From contig UQUR01000007.1 of assembly GCA_900544345.1 (NCBI GenBank), forward strand, positions 1 to 64,000: DNA of 64,000 nt, written 5' to 3'. Positions 1-8,330 of the stretch are shown here, piece after piece (within the stretch, counting starts at the first letter, position 1; each line of letters opens with the position of its first letter). The notes under the pieces were generated by a model. That model saw nothing but the letters and a program-made list of their open reading frames with translations, was not told the origin of the DNA and did not search any database. The translations under genes were made by a program, and so were the position numbers. The stretch is from an uncultured Sutterella sp. GTDB taxonomy: Bacteria; Pseudomonadota; Gammaproteobacteria; Burkholderiales; Burkholderiaceae_F.

Positions 1-170
1 CCGGCACGATCGAGCTGCCCGAAGGCGTTGAAATGGTGATGCCTGGCGACAACATCTCGATGACGGTTCAGCTGATCTGCCCGATCGCTATGCAGGAAGG
101 TCTGCGCTTCGCTATTCGTGAAGGCGGCCACACTGTCGGCGCCGGCGTCGTTGCCAAGATCATCGAGTAA
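1..170 (+). CDS. tuf: Elongation factor Tu, 3' fragment (first tuf copy)
   Basis: Only the last 55 codons and the stop are inside the window (reading frame from base 3). The product delivers aminoacyl-tRNA to the ribosome. The visible part is the end of the C-terminal beta-barrel and matches the end of the complete tuf at 16084-17274, but with six amino-acid differences in 55 (for example GGHTVGAG against GGRTVGAG) and many synonymous changes, with CTG/CTC leucine codons where the other copy uses TTG. One stretch around GVEMVMPGDN is identical in DNA. tRNA-Trp, secE and nusG follow, the usual proteobacterial tufB neighbourhood. Confidence 0.97.
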   Translation, partial: GTIELPEGVEMVMPGDNISMTVQLICPIAMQEGLRFAIREGGHTVGAGVVAKIIE

Positions 171-182
171 TATCGATTTTCT

Positions 183-210
183 GAAAGGTTCATCGATTGG
201 ATGAACCTTC
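183..210 (+). promoter_or_regulatory. Hairpin between tuf and tRNA-Trp
   Basis: GAAAGGTTCAT and ATGAACCTTC form a 10-bp stem with one bulged A and a 7-base loop. No T-run follows, so it is more likely a processing site between the tuf mRNA and the tRNA than a terminator. Function is inferred. Confidence 0.5.
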
Positions 211-215
211 AGGAC

Positions 216-291
216 AGGGGTATAGCTCAATTGGCAGAGCGACGGTCTCCAAAACCGTAGGTTGAGGGTTCGATTCCTTCTGCCCCTGCCA
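216..291 (+). tRNA. trpT: tRNA-Trp (CCA anticodon)
   Basis: A 76-base cloverleaf. The acceptor stem pairs AGGGGTA with TGCCCCT, the anticodon loop CTCCAAA places CCA at 249-251, the T-loop is TTCGATT, and the 3' CCA is encoded. It lies between tuf and secE, a common place for trpT in proteobacteria, and is probably co-transcribed with tuf. Confidence 0.97.
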
Positions 292-309
292 CCCAAGATT
301 TAGTGTTAG

Positions 310-345
310 CAAGCCGCGGTCAAGTGATCGCGGCTTGGTGTTGTT
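310..345 (+). terminator. Terminator after tuf-trpT
   Basis: CAAGCCGCG (310-318) pairs with CGCGGCTTG (329-337), a perfect 9-bp stem followed by GTGTTGTT. The T-run is weak, so termination may be partial. It separates the tRNA from secE. Confidence 0.6.
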
Positions 346-416
346 AGAAACGCGTTTATTTTTATTAGTCTATTGCCTGTAAAGACCGTAAGGTTTTTAC
401 TTGGTTTGAAAAAATT

Positions 417-806
417 ATGAGTACACAAAACGCAAAACCTGAAGAAAAAAAGTCCGGTTCGGACGTGGCTTTGGTGTCTTTAGCGGTGGTATTGGCTTTG
501 GCCGGTGTTTGCGGCTTTAGCTTTTTAAGTGATCAAACCTTACTTGTTCGTTTGGGCGTGTTGATTGGCGGCTTGGTTTTAGCTGTTCTGGTCGCTTGGT
601 TTAGCCCGTCGGGCAAGCGCTTTATTGTTTACGGCCGTGAGTCTTATGATGAATTGCGTCGCGTTGTTTGGCCGACACGCAAAGAGACGTTGAATTCGAC
701 CGGTATGGTGATTGCGTTTGTCGTTGTCGTGGCTGTGTTCTTGTTCTTGGTCGATATGATCGTTGAATGGGGCTTGTACGACGTTTTGTTAAAGCTCAGC
801 CTTTAA
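417..806 (+). CDS. secE: Preprotein translocase subunit SecE
   Basis: Small membrane subunit that clamps SecY in the SecYEG protein-export channel. The 129-residue length and three hydrophobic segments (about residues 17-37, 43-62 and 95-120) match the long proteobacterial type, like the 127-residue E. coli protein. The conserved cytoplasmic stretch with ELRRVVWPTRKE sits near residues 79-90, just before the last membrane segment. nusG follows 18 bases downstream, the standard secE-nusG operon. No good Shine-Dalgarno precedes the ATG. A weak promoter-like pair (TTGCCT, 17 bases, TTTACT) at 373-401 would give a very short leader. Confidence 0.97.
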   Translation: MSTQNAKPEEKKSGSDVALVSLAVVLALAGVCGFSFLSDQTLLVRLGVLIGGLVLAVLVAWFSPSGKRFIVYGRESYDELRRVVWPTRKETLNSTGMVIAFVVVVAVFLFLVDMIVEWGLYDVLLKLSL

Positions 807-824
807 TAATATAGGGAGTCTCTT

Positions 825-1385
825 ATGACTGAAATGCAAGAACAACAAGTCTCCGCACCGAAAATGCGTTGGTATGTTGTGCATGTTTATTCCGGTATGG
901 AAAAGAGCGTGCAAAGAGCTCTCACTGAACGCATTGGTCGTTGCGCATTCCCTGAACAATTCGGTGAAGTGCTGGTTCCGACTGAGGAAGTGGTTGAAAC
1001 CCGCAACAACCGTCGCTACGTAACTGAACGCCGTATGTATGCCGGTTATGTTCTGGTTCATATGGTGATGAATGATGACACGTGGCACTTGGTCAAAAAT
1101 ACGCCTCGTGTGACGGGCTTTTTGGGCGGTAATCGTCCGGCGCCGCTTGCCGACCACGAAATTGCAGCTATATTGCAAACTCAGGAAGCTACCGCTGAAA
1201 AACCGCGTCCCAAGATCAGTTTCGAAGTTGGCGAAACGGTGCGCCTCAAGGAAGGTGCCTTTGCTGACTTTAACGGTCGCATTGAAGAAGTGGATTACGA
1301 CCGCAGTCGTTTGCGTGTAACGGTTGAAATTTTCGGCCGTGAAACACCTGTCGATATTTCCTTCAGCGGCGTAGAAAAGATTTAA
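825..1385 (+). CDS. nusG: Transcription termination/antitermination factor NusG
   Basis: Binds RNA polymerase, suppresses pausing, and links transcription to Rho or to the leading ribosome. The 186 residues carry an N-terminal NGN domain (RWYVVHVYSGME near residues 15-26; the loop around GYVLVHMVMND) and a C-terminal KOW motif (GETVRLKEGAFADFNGRIEEV, about residues 136-157). GGGAG lies 8-12 bases before the ATG. It is the second gene of the secE-nusG operon and precedes the rplK promoter. Confidence 0.98.
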   Translation: MTEMQEQQVSAPKMRWYVVHVYSGMEKSVQRALTERIGRCAFPEQFGEVLVPTEEVVETRNNRRYVTERRMYAGYVLVHMVMNDDTWHLVKNTPRVTGFLGGNRPAPLADHEIAAILQTQEATAEKPRPKISFEVGETVRLKEGAFADFNGRIEEVDYDRSRLRVTVEIFGRETPVDISFSGVEKI

Positions 1386-1409
1386 AAAACAGTGATTTTG
1401 TCACCGAAT

Positions 1410-1438
1410 TTGCATTTTTGAAAATTCGGTGGCATAAT
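1410..1438 (+). promoter_or_regulatory. Promoter for rplKA
   Basis: TTGCAT (1410-1415), a 17-base spacer, then CATAAT (1433-1438), about 80 bases before rplK. The inverted repeat CACCGAATTT (1402-1411) / AAATTCGGTG (1422-1431) overlaps it and could be an operator or the 3' hairpin of the nusG transcript. Seen in the sequence; promoter activity is inferred. Confidence 0.65.
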
Positions 1439-1468
1439 CGCGCTCTTTCTTAAACATAACACTAGGGA

Positions 1469-1492
1469 GCCCGAGCAAAACAACTGCTGGGC
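1469..1492 (+). promoter_or_regulatory. rplK leader hairpin, candidate L1-binding site
   Basis: GCCCGAGCA and TGCTGGGC pair with one bulged base around a 7-base AC-rich loop in the 5' leader of rplKA. In bacteria, free ribosomal protein L1 represses its own operon by binding an mRNA mimic of its 23S rRNA site in this leader. The position fits; L1 binding is an inference. Confidence 0.5.
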
Positions 1493-1517
1493 GCTAGAAC
1501 CTAAAAGGAAACCTCAA

Positions 1518-1949
1518 ATGGCTAAGAAGATTGTCGGCTATATTAAGCTGCAAGTTCCCGCCGGCAAGGCTAACCCCTCGCCCCCAATCGGTCCTGCTCT
1601 CGGTCAGCGCGGCCTGAACATCATGGAATTCTGCAAGGCATTCAATGCCCGTACGCAAGGTGTTGAACCGGGCTTGCCCATTCCTGTGGTGATCACCGCT
1701 TATGCTGATAAGAGCTTCACCTTCATTATGAAGACACCTCCGGCCACGATTTTGATCAAGAAGGCCGCTAAGATTCAGAAGGGTTCTTCTCGTCCGCATA
1801 CGGACAAGGTGGGTAAGATTACGCGTGCTCAAGCCGAAGAAATCGCCAAGACGAAGATGCCCGATCTGACGGCTGCTGATATGGATGCTGCAGTACGTAC
1901 GATCGCCGGTAGCGCTCGTTCCATGGGCATCACTGTGGAGGGTCTGTAA
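1518..1949 (+). CDS. rplK: 50S ribosomal protein L11
   Basis: Binds the 23S rRNA GTPase-associated centre and is needed for factor-dependent GTP hydrolysis and stringent-response signalling. The 143 residues have the N-terminal domain with KLQVPAGKANPSPPIGPALG (about 9-28), the proline-rich hinge, and the C-terminal RNA-binding domain ending GSARSMGITVEGL. AAGGAAA lies upstream of the ATG. First gene of rplK-rplA; rplA starts one base after its stop, so the two are translationally coupled. Confidence 0.98.
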   Translation: MAKKIVGYIKLQVPAGKANPSPPIGPALGQRGLNIMEFCKAFNARTQGVEPGLPIPVVITAYADKSFTFIMKTPPATILIKKAAKIQKGSSRPHTDKVGKITRAQAEEIAKTKMPDLTAADMDAAVRTIAGSARSMGITVEGL

Positions 1950-1950
1950 T

Positions 1951-2646
1951 ATGGCTAAGTTAACGAAGCGTATGAAGGCCGCTCAGTCTAAGGTTGAAGC
2001 GCAAAAGTTTTATGCCTTGACCGACGCTTTGACGTTGGTGAAGGAAACGGCAAGTGCCAAGTTCGATGAATCTGTCGACGTGGCCATCCAGTTGGGTATT
2101 GATCCCCGTAAGTCTGACCAGGCTGTTCGTGGCGCTGCTGTGTTGCCCGAAGGCACGGGTAAGACTGTCCGTGTGGCAGTGTTTGCCCAAGGCGCTAAGG
2201 CTGAAGAAGCCAAGGCTGCCGGTGCTGACGTGGTCGGCTTTGATGATTTGGCTGCTACCGTGAAGGCCGGTCAACTCGACTTTGACGTTGTGATTGCTTC
2301 TCCGGACGCAATGCGTATCGTTGGTCAGTTGGGTAAGATTTTGGGCCCGCGCGGTTTGATGCCGAACCCGAAGGTGGGTACGGTTACGCCGAATGTGGCT
2401 GAAGCCGTTAAGAACGCTAAGGCCGGTCAGGTGCAATTCCGCGCTGACAAGGCCGGTATCATTCACGCTTCCATCGGTCGCGCTTCCTTTGAAGCTGCTC
2501 GCTTGGAAACGAACTTGAAAGCGTTGATTGATGCTTTGATCAAGGCAAAACCCGCTTCCTCCAAGGGTCAGTACCTGCGTAAGGTTTCTGTGTCCTCTAC
2601 GATGGGTGTGGGTGTACGTGTTGATGTTTCAACCGTTGTTGCCTAA
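1951..2646 (+). CDS. rplA: 50S ribosomal protein L1
   Basis: Forms the L1 stalk that helps release deacylated tRNA, and acts as translational repressor of its own operon. The start MAKLTKRMK is chosen because it gives the normal 231 residues. An in-frame extension back to 1885 would overlap rplK and has no family support. The signature around GPRGLMPNPKVGTVTP (about residues 130-145) is intact. Confidence 0.98.
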   Translation: MAKLTKRMKAAQSKVEAQKFYALTDALTLVKETASAKFDESVDVAIQLGIDPRKSDQAVRGAAVLPEGTGKTVRVAVFAQGAKAEEAKAAGADVVGFDDLAATVKAGQLDFDVVIASPDAMRIVGQLGKILGPRGLMPNPKVGTVTPNVAEAVKNAKAGQVQFRADKAGIIHASIGRASFEAARLETNLKALIDALIKAKPASSKGQYLRKVSVSSTMGVGVRVDVSTVVA

Positions 2647-2995
2647 TTGATTTTACCCGCGGATTCGGTAAAATCCGGATCCGCAAAAGAGGTCGTGAGG
2701 CCTCGAGGGCTTTGGGTGGAAAGTGAAAACTTTCCGCTGTCAAAGACCGCTGGAAACAAATTAAAGTTGCTTGGACGACTTAAAAGCATCTGGTGTTTGT
2801 TTTAATTATCTTGATGTTGGTGAGTGAACGTCAAAAACAGCCGACTCAGCAAGATGTCCAGCGCAGACGGCTACCGAAGAGAGAAAATTTCGTTTGATCG
2901 TGCATATTGGCATGAAAAGCGAGACTCTCGGAGAGTTGCCGGTTATTTGTAAACCGGTGCCGATTTAAGTCGGTACCTCTGAGTGGAGCCAGACC
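2647..2995 (+). promoter_or_regulatory. rplJ leader region (349 bases, no gene)
   Basis: No protein-coding signal was seen. The region holds several hairpins, including GGAAAGT/ACTTTCC (2718-2735) and GGTGCCGA/TCGGTACC (2956-2977), the latter ending 18 bases before the rplJ start. A long structured leader is expected here, because the L10-L7/L12 complex autoregulates rplJL by binding the leader mRNA. No clear -35/-10 pair was found, so whether a promoter lies here is open. Confidence 0.6.
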
Positions 2996-3526
2996 GTGGG
3001 TCTTAATCGTCAAGATAAAGCGGCAGTTATCGAAGAAGTGAGCGGCATTGTTGCCAACGCTGGTTCGATTGTTATTGCCGAATACCGTGGGCTGAGCGTA
3101 CAAGCGGTTACCGAATTGCGTGCTAATGCTCGCAAGGAAGGTGTTCAACTGCGCGTGCTGAAAAACACTCTGGTGCGTCGTGCCGTGACTGGTACTCCGT
3201 TTGAAGGTTTGGCTGACCAATTCGTCGGTCCCCTTGTTTACGGTTTTTCCACTGATCCGGTCGCTGCTGCCAAGGTGTTAGTCTCCTTTGCCAAGAAGAA
3301 CGATAAGCTCGTTGTCAAGGGCGGTGCTATGCCGAACAACGTTTTGGACGTTGCCGGTGTTGAACAACTCGCCACGATGCCGAGCCGCGAAGAATTGTTG
3401 GCTAAGTTGATGGCTACGATGAACGAACCGATCGCTAAGTTCGTCCGCACGCTCAATGAAGTGCCTGCGCGCATGGTGCGCACAGTTGCCGCTGTTCGCG
3501 ATGCTAAGGAAAAGGCTGCTGCCTAA
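2996..3526 (+). CDS. rplJ: 50S ribosomal protein L10
   Basis: Base of the ribosomal stalk, anchoring L7/L12 dimers to 23S rRNA. It is 176 residues and begins with a GTG codon (MGLNRQDKAAVIEEVSG), preceded by GTGGAG. The conserved EYRGLSVQAVTELR and LKNTLVRRAV segments lie near residues 30-65; the C-terminal helix that binds L7/L12 is present. rplL follows after 46 bases. Confidence 0.98.
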   Translation: MGLNRQDKAAVIEEVSGIVANAGSIVIAEYRGLSVQAVTELRANARKEGVQLRVLKNTLVRRAVTGTPFEGLADQFVGPLVYGFSTDPVAAAKVLVSFAKKNDKLVVKGGAMPNNVLDVAGVEQLATMPSREELLAKLMATMNEPIAKFVRTLNEVPARMVRTVAAVRDAKEKAAA

Positions 3527-3572
3527 CCTAATTTTCATTTAACAAACGAAATTTTTTAATTGGAGTCATAAA

Positions 3573-3950
3573 ATGGCCCTTACGAAAGAAGAAATCCTCG
3601 ACGCAATTGCGTCCATGACCGTTCTCGAAGTTTCCGAACTCATCAAGATGATGGAAGACAAGTTCGGTGTTTCCGCTGCCGCTGCTGCTGTGGCTGTTGC
3701 CGCTCCGGCTGCTGGTGCTGCTGCTCCGGCTGAAGAAAAGACGGAATTTGACGTCGTTCTCGCTGAAGTTGGTTCTAACAAGATCGCCGTTATTAAGGCT
3801 GTTCGCGAATTGACCGGCTTGGGCTTGAAGGAAGCCAAGGACATGGTCGAAGGCGCTCCGAAGGCTGTTAAGGAAGGCTTGCCGAAGGCTGACGCTGAAG
3901 AAGCCAAGAAGAAGTTGGAAGCCGCTGGCGCCAAGGTCGAACTCAAGTAA
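3573..3950 (+). CDS. rplL: 50S ribosomal protein L7/L12
   Basis: Multi-copy acidic stalk protein that recruits and activates translational GTPases. The 125 residues comprise an N-terminal dimerisation domain (1-33), an Ala/Pro-rich flexible hinge (about 34-52) and a C-terminal factor-binding domain with KIAVIKAVRELTGLGLKEAK. GGAG precedes the ATG. Codon use is extremely biased, as expected for one of the most abundant proteins. Confidence 0.98.
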   Translation: MALTKEEILDAIASMTVLEVSELIKMMEDKFGVSAAAAAVAVAAPAAGAAAPAEEKTEFDVVLAEVGSNKIAVIKAVRELTGLGLKEAKDMVEGAPKAVKEGLPKADAEEAKKKLEAAGAKVELK

Positions 3951-3972
3951 TTCTTGCTGTTCTGCTGAAAAT

Positions 3973-4022
3973 CGGGCAATATTCCAAAGAATGTTGCCCG
4001 GAAGTCCTCCCCAAGAGGACTT
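3973..4022 (+). promoter_or_regulatory. Two stem-loops after rplL
   Basis: CGGGCAATATTC pairs with GAATGTTGCCCG (3973-4000, loop CAAA) and AAGTCCTC pairs with GAGGACTT (4002-4022). A third weaker stem TGAACT/AGTTCA follows. They sit in the rplL-rpoB gap, where proteobacteria place an RNase III site and partial attenuator. Function is inferred. Confidence 0.55.
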
Positions 4023-4109
4023 TGAACTGAGTTACTGGAAAGAGTTCAGTTCTAAGTCTTCTGAGTGAGCAGCAAAAATACGATTGACTGAAATTTATCT
4101 AACCGAATT

Positions 4110-4162
4110 GCCGCACAGGTATTAACAGATACCTGGGGCGGCTTTTGGCGTCTTTCTTTTTT
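4110..4162 (+). terminator. Attenuator upstream of rpoB
   Basis: A long stem (GCCGC, then CAGGTAT pairing with ATACCTG, then GCGGC; 4110-4142) is followed by TTTT and, a few bases on, a run of pyrimidines TCTTTCTTTTTTC. It looks like an intrinsic terminator 58 bases before rpoB. It probably lets only part of the rplJL transcripts continue into rpoBC, lowering polymerase relative to stalk protein. Confidence 0.7.
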
Positions 4163-4219
4163 CTTCTTACTTAGGCTGAAATCGTTTTTTTCATCAATCT
4201 CACGTCGAACGGAGTGTCC

Positions 4220-7200
4220 ATGTCGTACTCGTTCACTGAAAAGAAGCGCATTCGAAAGAGTTTTGCTACTCGTCCGAGCGTTCTCGCAGTGCCTTCCTTG
4301 TTGGAAATGCAACTTCGGTCTTATTCCGAATTTTTGCAAGCCGATGTTGCCACAGCTGATCGTAATCCGAATTTTGGTTTGCAGTCAGCCTTTACGTCTA
4401 TTTTCCCGATCTCCAGTCATAACGGCTTAGCACGTTTGGTTTTCGAGAGTTATTCACTCGATGAGCCGGTTTTTGACGTGGCCGAATGCCAGTTGCGCGG
4501 ACTGACTTATTGCAGCCGCCTGCGCGCACGCATCCGTCTGGAAATTATTGATCGCGATGATCCCGCTAAGAGCCGGATTAAGGAAATCCGTGAAAATGAT
4601 GTTTACATGGGCGAAATCCCGCTCATGACGGAAAAAGCTTCCTTCATCATTAACGGATCCGAACGTGTGATTGTCAGCCAATTGCACCGCTCTCCCGGTT
4701 TGTTCTTTGAACACGATAAGGGTAAGACGCATAGCTCGGGCAAGTTGCTCTTTTCTGCCCGCATGATTCCTTACCGCGGATCTTGGCTTGACTTTGAATT
4801 TGATGCCAAGGATCTCGTTTACTTCCGTGTTGACCGTCGTCGTAAGATGCCGGTGACGATTCTGCTCAAAGCTTTGGGCATGAATGCAGAACAGATTCTT
4901 GAGACGTTCTTTGAATTCGATACCTTTAAGTTGGGTGCACGCAGTGCCTCGATGAATTTGGTTCCGGAACGCCTCAAGGGTGAAGTGGCTCGTTTTGACA
5001 TCATCGGTCGCGACGGTGAAGTGATTGTGCCCAAAGACAAGCGCATCACGGCTCGCCATATTCGCCAGATGGCCGATATGAAGACTGTTTCCGTCAATGA
5101 TGAATTCCTGATTGGCCGTGTTTTGGCCAAAGATATCATTGATGGTGAAACCGGTGAAGTGCTTGCCGCTGCCAATGACGAAATCACCGAGGACTTGCTC
5201 GCCAAGTTGCGTGAAGCCAAGGTGAAGGGCTTCCAAACCATCTACACCAACGAACTTGATCAAGGCAGCTTCATTTCCGATACCTTGCGTATCGATGAAA
5301 CGCCGGATCAGATGTTGGCTCGTGTCGCTATTTACAGAATGATGCGTCCGGGCGAACCGCCCACAGAAGAAGCCGTCGAAATGCTGATGAATCGTCTGTT
5401 CTTCTCTGAAGAAACGTACGATTTGTCTCGCGTGGGCCGTATGAAGGTCAACGCTCGTTTGGCTCGCCCGACCGCAGAAGGTCCGGGTACGTTGACTCAT
5501 GAAGATATCGTTGATACGGTCAAGGTCTTGGTTGAATTGCGCAACGGTCGCGGTGAAGTGGACGATATCGACCACTTGGGTAACCGTCGTGTGCGCTGTG
5601 TCGGTGAGCTGGCCGAAAATCAGTTCCGCTCCGGCTTAGTGCGTGTCGAACGCGCTGTTCGCGAACGCTTGGCTCAGGCCGAGTCTGATAACCTCACGCC
5701 GCAGGATCTGATCAACAGCAAGCCGATTTCTGCTGCAATCCGTGAATTCTTCGGTTCCAGCCAATTGAGCCAATTCATGGACCAGACCAACCCCTTGTCC
5801 GAAATTACCCACAAGCGTCGTATTTCCGCTTTGGGTCCGGGTGGTTTGACTCGTGAACGCGCAGGCTTCGAAGTCCGCGACGTGCATCCGACTCACTACG
5901 GTCGCTTGTGCCCGATTGAAACCCCTGAAGGTCCGAACATCGGTTTGATCAACTCGCTTGCTCTCTACGCTCGCTTAAATGAGTACGGTTTCCTTGAAAC
6001 GCCGTACCGTAAGGTGATTGACTGCAAGGTAACCGATCAGATTGATTACCTCTCCGCTATCGAAGAAGGTAAGTATGTGATCTGTCAGGCTAACTCTGAG
6101 CTCGATGACGAAGGCCGTCTGACTCAGGAACTCGTGAGCGCCCGTGAAAACGGTGAAACGGTTATGGTGAGCCCGGAACGCGTCCAATACATGGACGTCT
6201 CTCCGTTGCAGGTGGTTTCTGCAGCTGCTTCCCTGATTCCGTTCTTGGAACACGATGACGCTAACCGTGCTTTGATGGGTTCAAACATGCAACGCCAGGG
6301 TGTGCCCTGCCTGCGTCCTGAAAAACCTGTTGTCGGTACCGGTGTTGAACGCACTGTGGCTGTGGACTCCAAGACTGCAGTTCAGGCCAAGCGCGGCGGT
6401 GTGGTGGACTATGTGGATGCCAACCGTGTGGTGATTCGTGTGAACGACGATGAAAATGTCGCCGGTGAAGTCGGTGTGGATATCTACAACCTGCAAAAGT
6501 TCACCCGCTCTAACCAGAGCACGAATATTAACCAGCGTCCGATCGTCTCTCGCGGTGACGTTGTGGCCCGCGGTGACGTGCTGGCTGACGGAGCCTCTAC
6601 GGATATGGGCGAACTCGCTCTCGGTCAAAACCTGCTCGTAGCTTTCATGCCGTGGAACGGTTACAACTACGAAGACTCTGTGTTGATTAGCGAGAAGGTT
6701 GTTGCCGATGACCGCTATACCTCCATTCACATTGAAGAGTTGTCCGTTGTTGCCCGTGACACGAAGCTCGGTGCTGAAGAAATTACGCGCGATATTTCCA
6801 ACTTGTCCGAAAATCAATTGGCTCGTTTGGATGAATGCGGCATTGTTCAAATCGGCGCTGAAGTGAAGGCCGGTGACGTGCTCGTCGGTAAAGTGACTCC
6901 GAAGGGAGAAACGCAGCTTACGCCTGAAGAAAAACTCTTGCGAGTGATCTTTGGCGAAAAAGCAAGCGACGTGAAGGATACGTCTTTGCGTGTGCCCTCC
7001 GGTATGACGGGTACTGTGATTGACGTCCAAGTGTTTACTCGCGAAGGCGTGGAACGCGACGCACGTGCCAACTCCATTATTGATGAATCCTTGAAGCGTT
7101 ATCGTCAGGATTTGGATGAAAAGCTTCGCATCGTTGAAACTGACGCTTTTGCCCGTTTGGCTCGACAGCTTGAAGGCAAGAAGGCCGAAGGCGGTCCCAA

Positions 7201-8317
7201 TGGCTTAAAGAAGAGTGTTCTGACGAAGGAATACCTCGAAGGCTTGAAGGGCTTTGCAATTTTTGACTTGCGCATGGTTGAAGAAGCCGATCAGAAGTTG
7301 CTTGAAGACATGCGTGCTCAGCTCGATGACAAACGTCACGAGTTTGACCGTGCCTTTGATATCAAGCGCAAGAAACTGACCCAAGGCGATGAACTGCCCC
7401 CGGGCGTTCTGAAGATGGTGAAGGTTTACATCGCTGAAAAACGTCGTCTGCAACCCGGCGATAAGATGGCAGGCCGTCACGGTAACAAGGGTGTGGTCTC
7501 CAAGATCTGTCCGGTCGAAGATATGCCTTACATGGCTGACGGACGTCCTGCAGACGTGGCGTTAAACCCCTTGGGTGTGCCGTCCCGTATGAATATCGGT
7601 CAGGTGCTTGAAGTGCACTTGGGTTGGGCAGCCAAGGGCTTGGGCTGGCGTATCGGTGAAATGTTAAAGAGCTGCCAAGTGGCACAAATGCGCGCCTTCT
7701 TGGACAAGATCTATAACGAAACCGGTAAGAAAGAAGACTTGGACAGCCTCACCGATGAAGAAATCATGCGTTTGGCTGAAAACCTTCAAAACGGTGTGCC
7801 TTTTGCAACGCCGGTGTTTGACGGTGCCAGCGAAGAGCAAATCGGCAAGATGCTCGATTTGGCCTTCCCTGAAGAAGTGGCTAAGCGCCTGCAATTGACG
7901 CCTTCTAAGACTCAGTGCACGCTCTATGACGGCCGCACTGGTGAAGCTTTCGATCGCCCGGTCACAGTGGGTTATATGCACTATCTGAAGTTGCACCACT
8001 TGGTTGACGATAAGATGCACGCTCGCTCAACGGGTCCGTACTCGTTGGTGACGCAGCAGCCCTTGGGCGGTAAGGCTCAGTTCGGTGGCCAACGCTTCGG
8101 TGAAATGGAAGTGTGGGCTCTTGAAGCTTACGGTGCCTCTTATGTCTTGCAAGAAATGCTGACGGTGAAGTCTGACGATGTGAATGGTCGTACGAAGGTT
8201 TACGAAAACATCGTTAAGGGCGAACACGTGCTCGAAGCCGGTATGCCGGAATCGTTTAACGTGTTGGTGAAGGAAATCCGGTCGTTGGGTATTGACATCG
8301 ACCTCGAACGTAACTAA
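4220..8317 (+). CDS. rpoB: RNA polymerase subunit beta
   Basis: Catalytic subunit of RNA polymerase, 1365 residues with the ATG at 4220 (GGAG five bases upstream; an in-frame GTG six bases earlier overlaps that site and is unlikely). The rifampicin-binding segment SSQLSQFMDQTNPLSEITHKR is intact, with Thr where E. coli has Asn518; no classical resistance change was seen. Also present are RPGDKMAGRHGNKGVV with the conserved lysines and the C-terminal GGKAQFGGQRFGEMEVWALE that contacts beta prime. rpoC follows after 13 bases. Confidence 0.99.
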   Translation: MSYSFTEKKRIRKSFATRPSVLAVPSLLEMQLRSYSEFLQADVATADRNPNFGLQSAFTSIFPISSHNGLARLVFESYSLDEPVFDVAECQLRGLTYCSRLRARIRLEIIDRDDPAKSRIKEIRENDVYMGEIPLMTEKASFIINGSERVIVSQLHRSPGLFFEHDKGKTHSSGKLLFSARMIPYRGSWLDFEFDAKDLVYFRVDRRRKMPVTILLKALGMNAEQILETFFEFDTFKLGARSASMNLVPERLKGEVARFDIIGRDGEVIVPKDKRITARHIRQMADMKTVSVNDEFLIGRVLAKDIIDGETGEVLAAANDEITEDLLAKLREAKVKGFQTIYTNELDQGSFISDTLRIDETPDQMLARVAIYRMMRPGEPPTEEAVEMLMNRLFFSEETYDLSRVGRMKVNARLARPTAEGPGTLTHEDIVDTVKVLVELRNGRGEVDDIDHLGNRRVRCVGELAENQFRSGLVRVERAVRERLAQAESDNLTPQDLINSKPISAAIREFFGSSQLSQFMDQTNPLSEITHKRRISALGPGGLTRERAGFEVRDVHPTHYGRLCPIETPEGPNIGLINSLALYARLNEYGFLETPYRKVIDCKVTDQIDYLSAIEEGKYVICQANSELDDEGRLTQELVSARENGETVMVSPERVQYMDVSPLQVVSAAASLIPFLEHDDANRALMGSNMQRQGVPCLRPEKPVVGTGVERTVAVDSKTAVQAKRGGVVDYVDANRVVIRVNDDENVAGEVGVDIYNLQKFTRSNQSTNINQRPIVSRGDVVARGDVLADGASTDMGELALGQNLLVAFMPWNGYNYEDSVLISEKVVADDRYTSIHIEELSVVARDTKLGAEEITRDISNLSENQLARLDECGIVQIGAEVKAGDVLVGKVTPKGETQLTPEEKLLRVIFGEKASDVKDTSLRVPSGMTGTVIDVQVFTREGVERDARANSIIDESLKRYRQDLDEKLRIVETDAFARLARQLEGKKAEGGPNGLKKSVLTKEYLEGLKGFAIFDLRMVEEADQKLLEDMRAQLDDKRHEFDRAFDIKRKKLTQGDELPPGVLKMVKVYIAEKRRLQPGDKMAGRHGNKGVVSKICPVEDMPYMADGRPADVALNPLGVPSRMNIGQVLEVHLGWAAKGLGWRIGEMLKSCQVAQMRAFLDKIYNETGKKEDLDSLTDEEIMRLAENLQNGVPFATPVFDGASEEQIGKMLDLAFPEEVAKRLQLTPSKTQCTLYDGRTGEAFDRPVTVGYMHYLKLHHLVDDKMHARSTGPYSLVTQQPLGGKAQFGGQRFGEMEVWALEAYGASYVLQEMLTVKSDDVNGRTKVYENIVKGEHVLEAGMPESFNVLVKEIRSLGIDIDLERN

Positions 8318-8330
8318 GGACTGAACAGAT

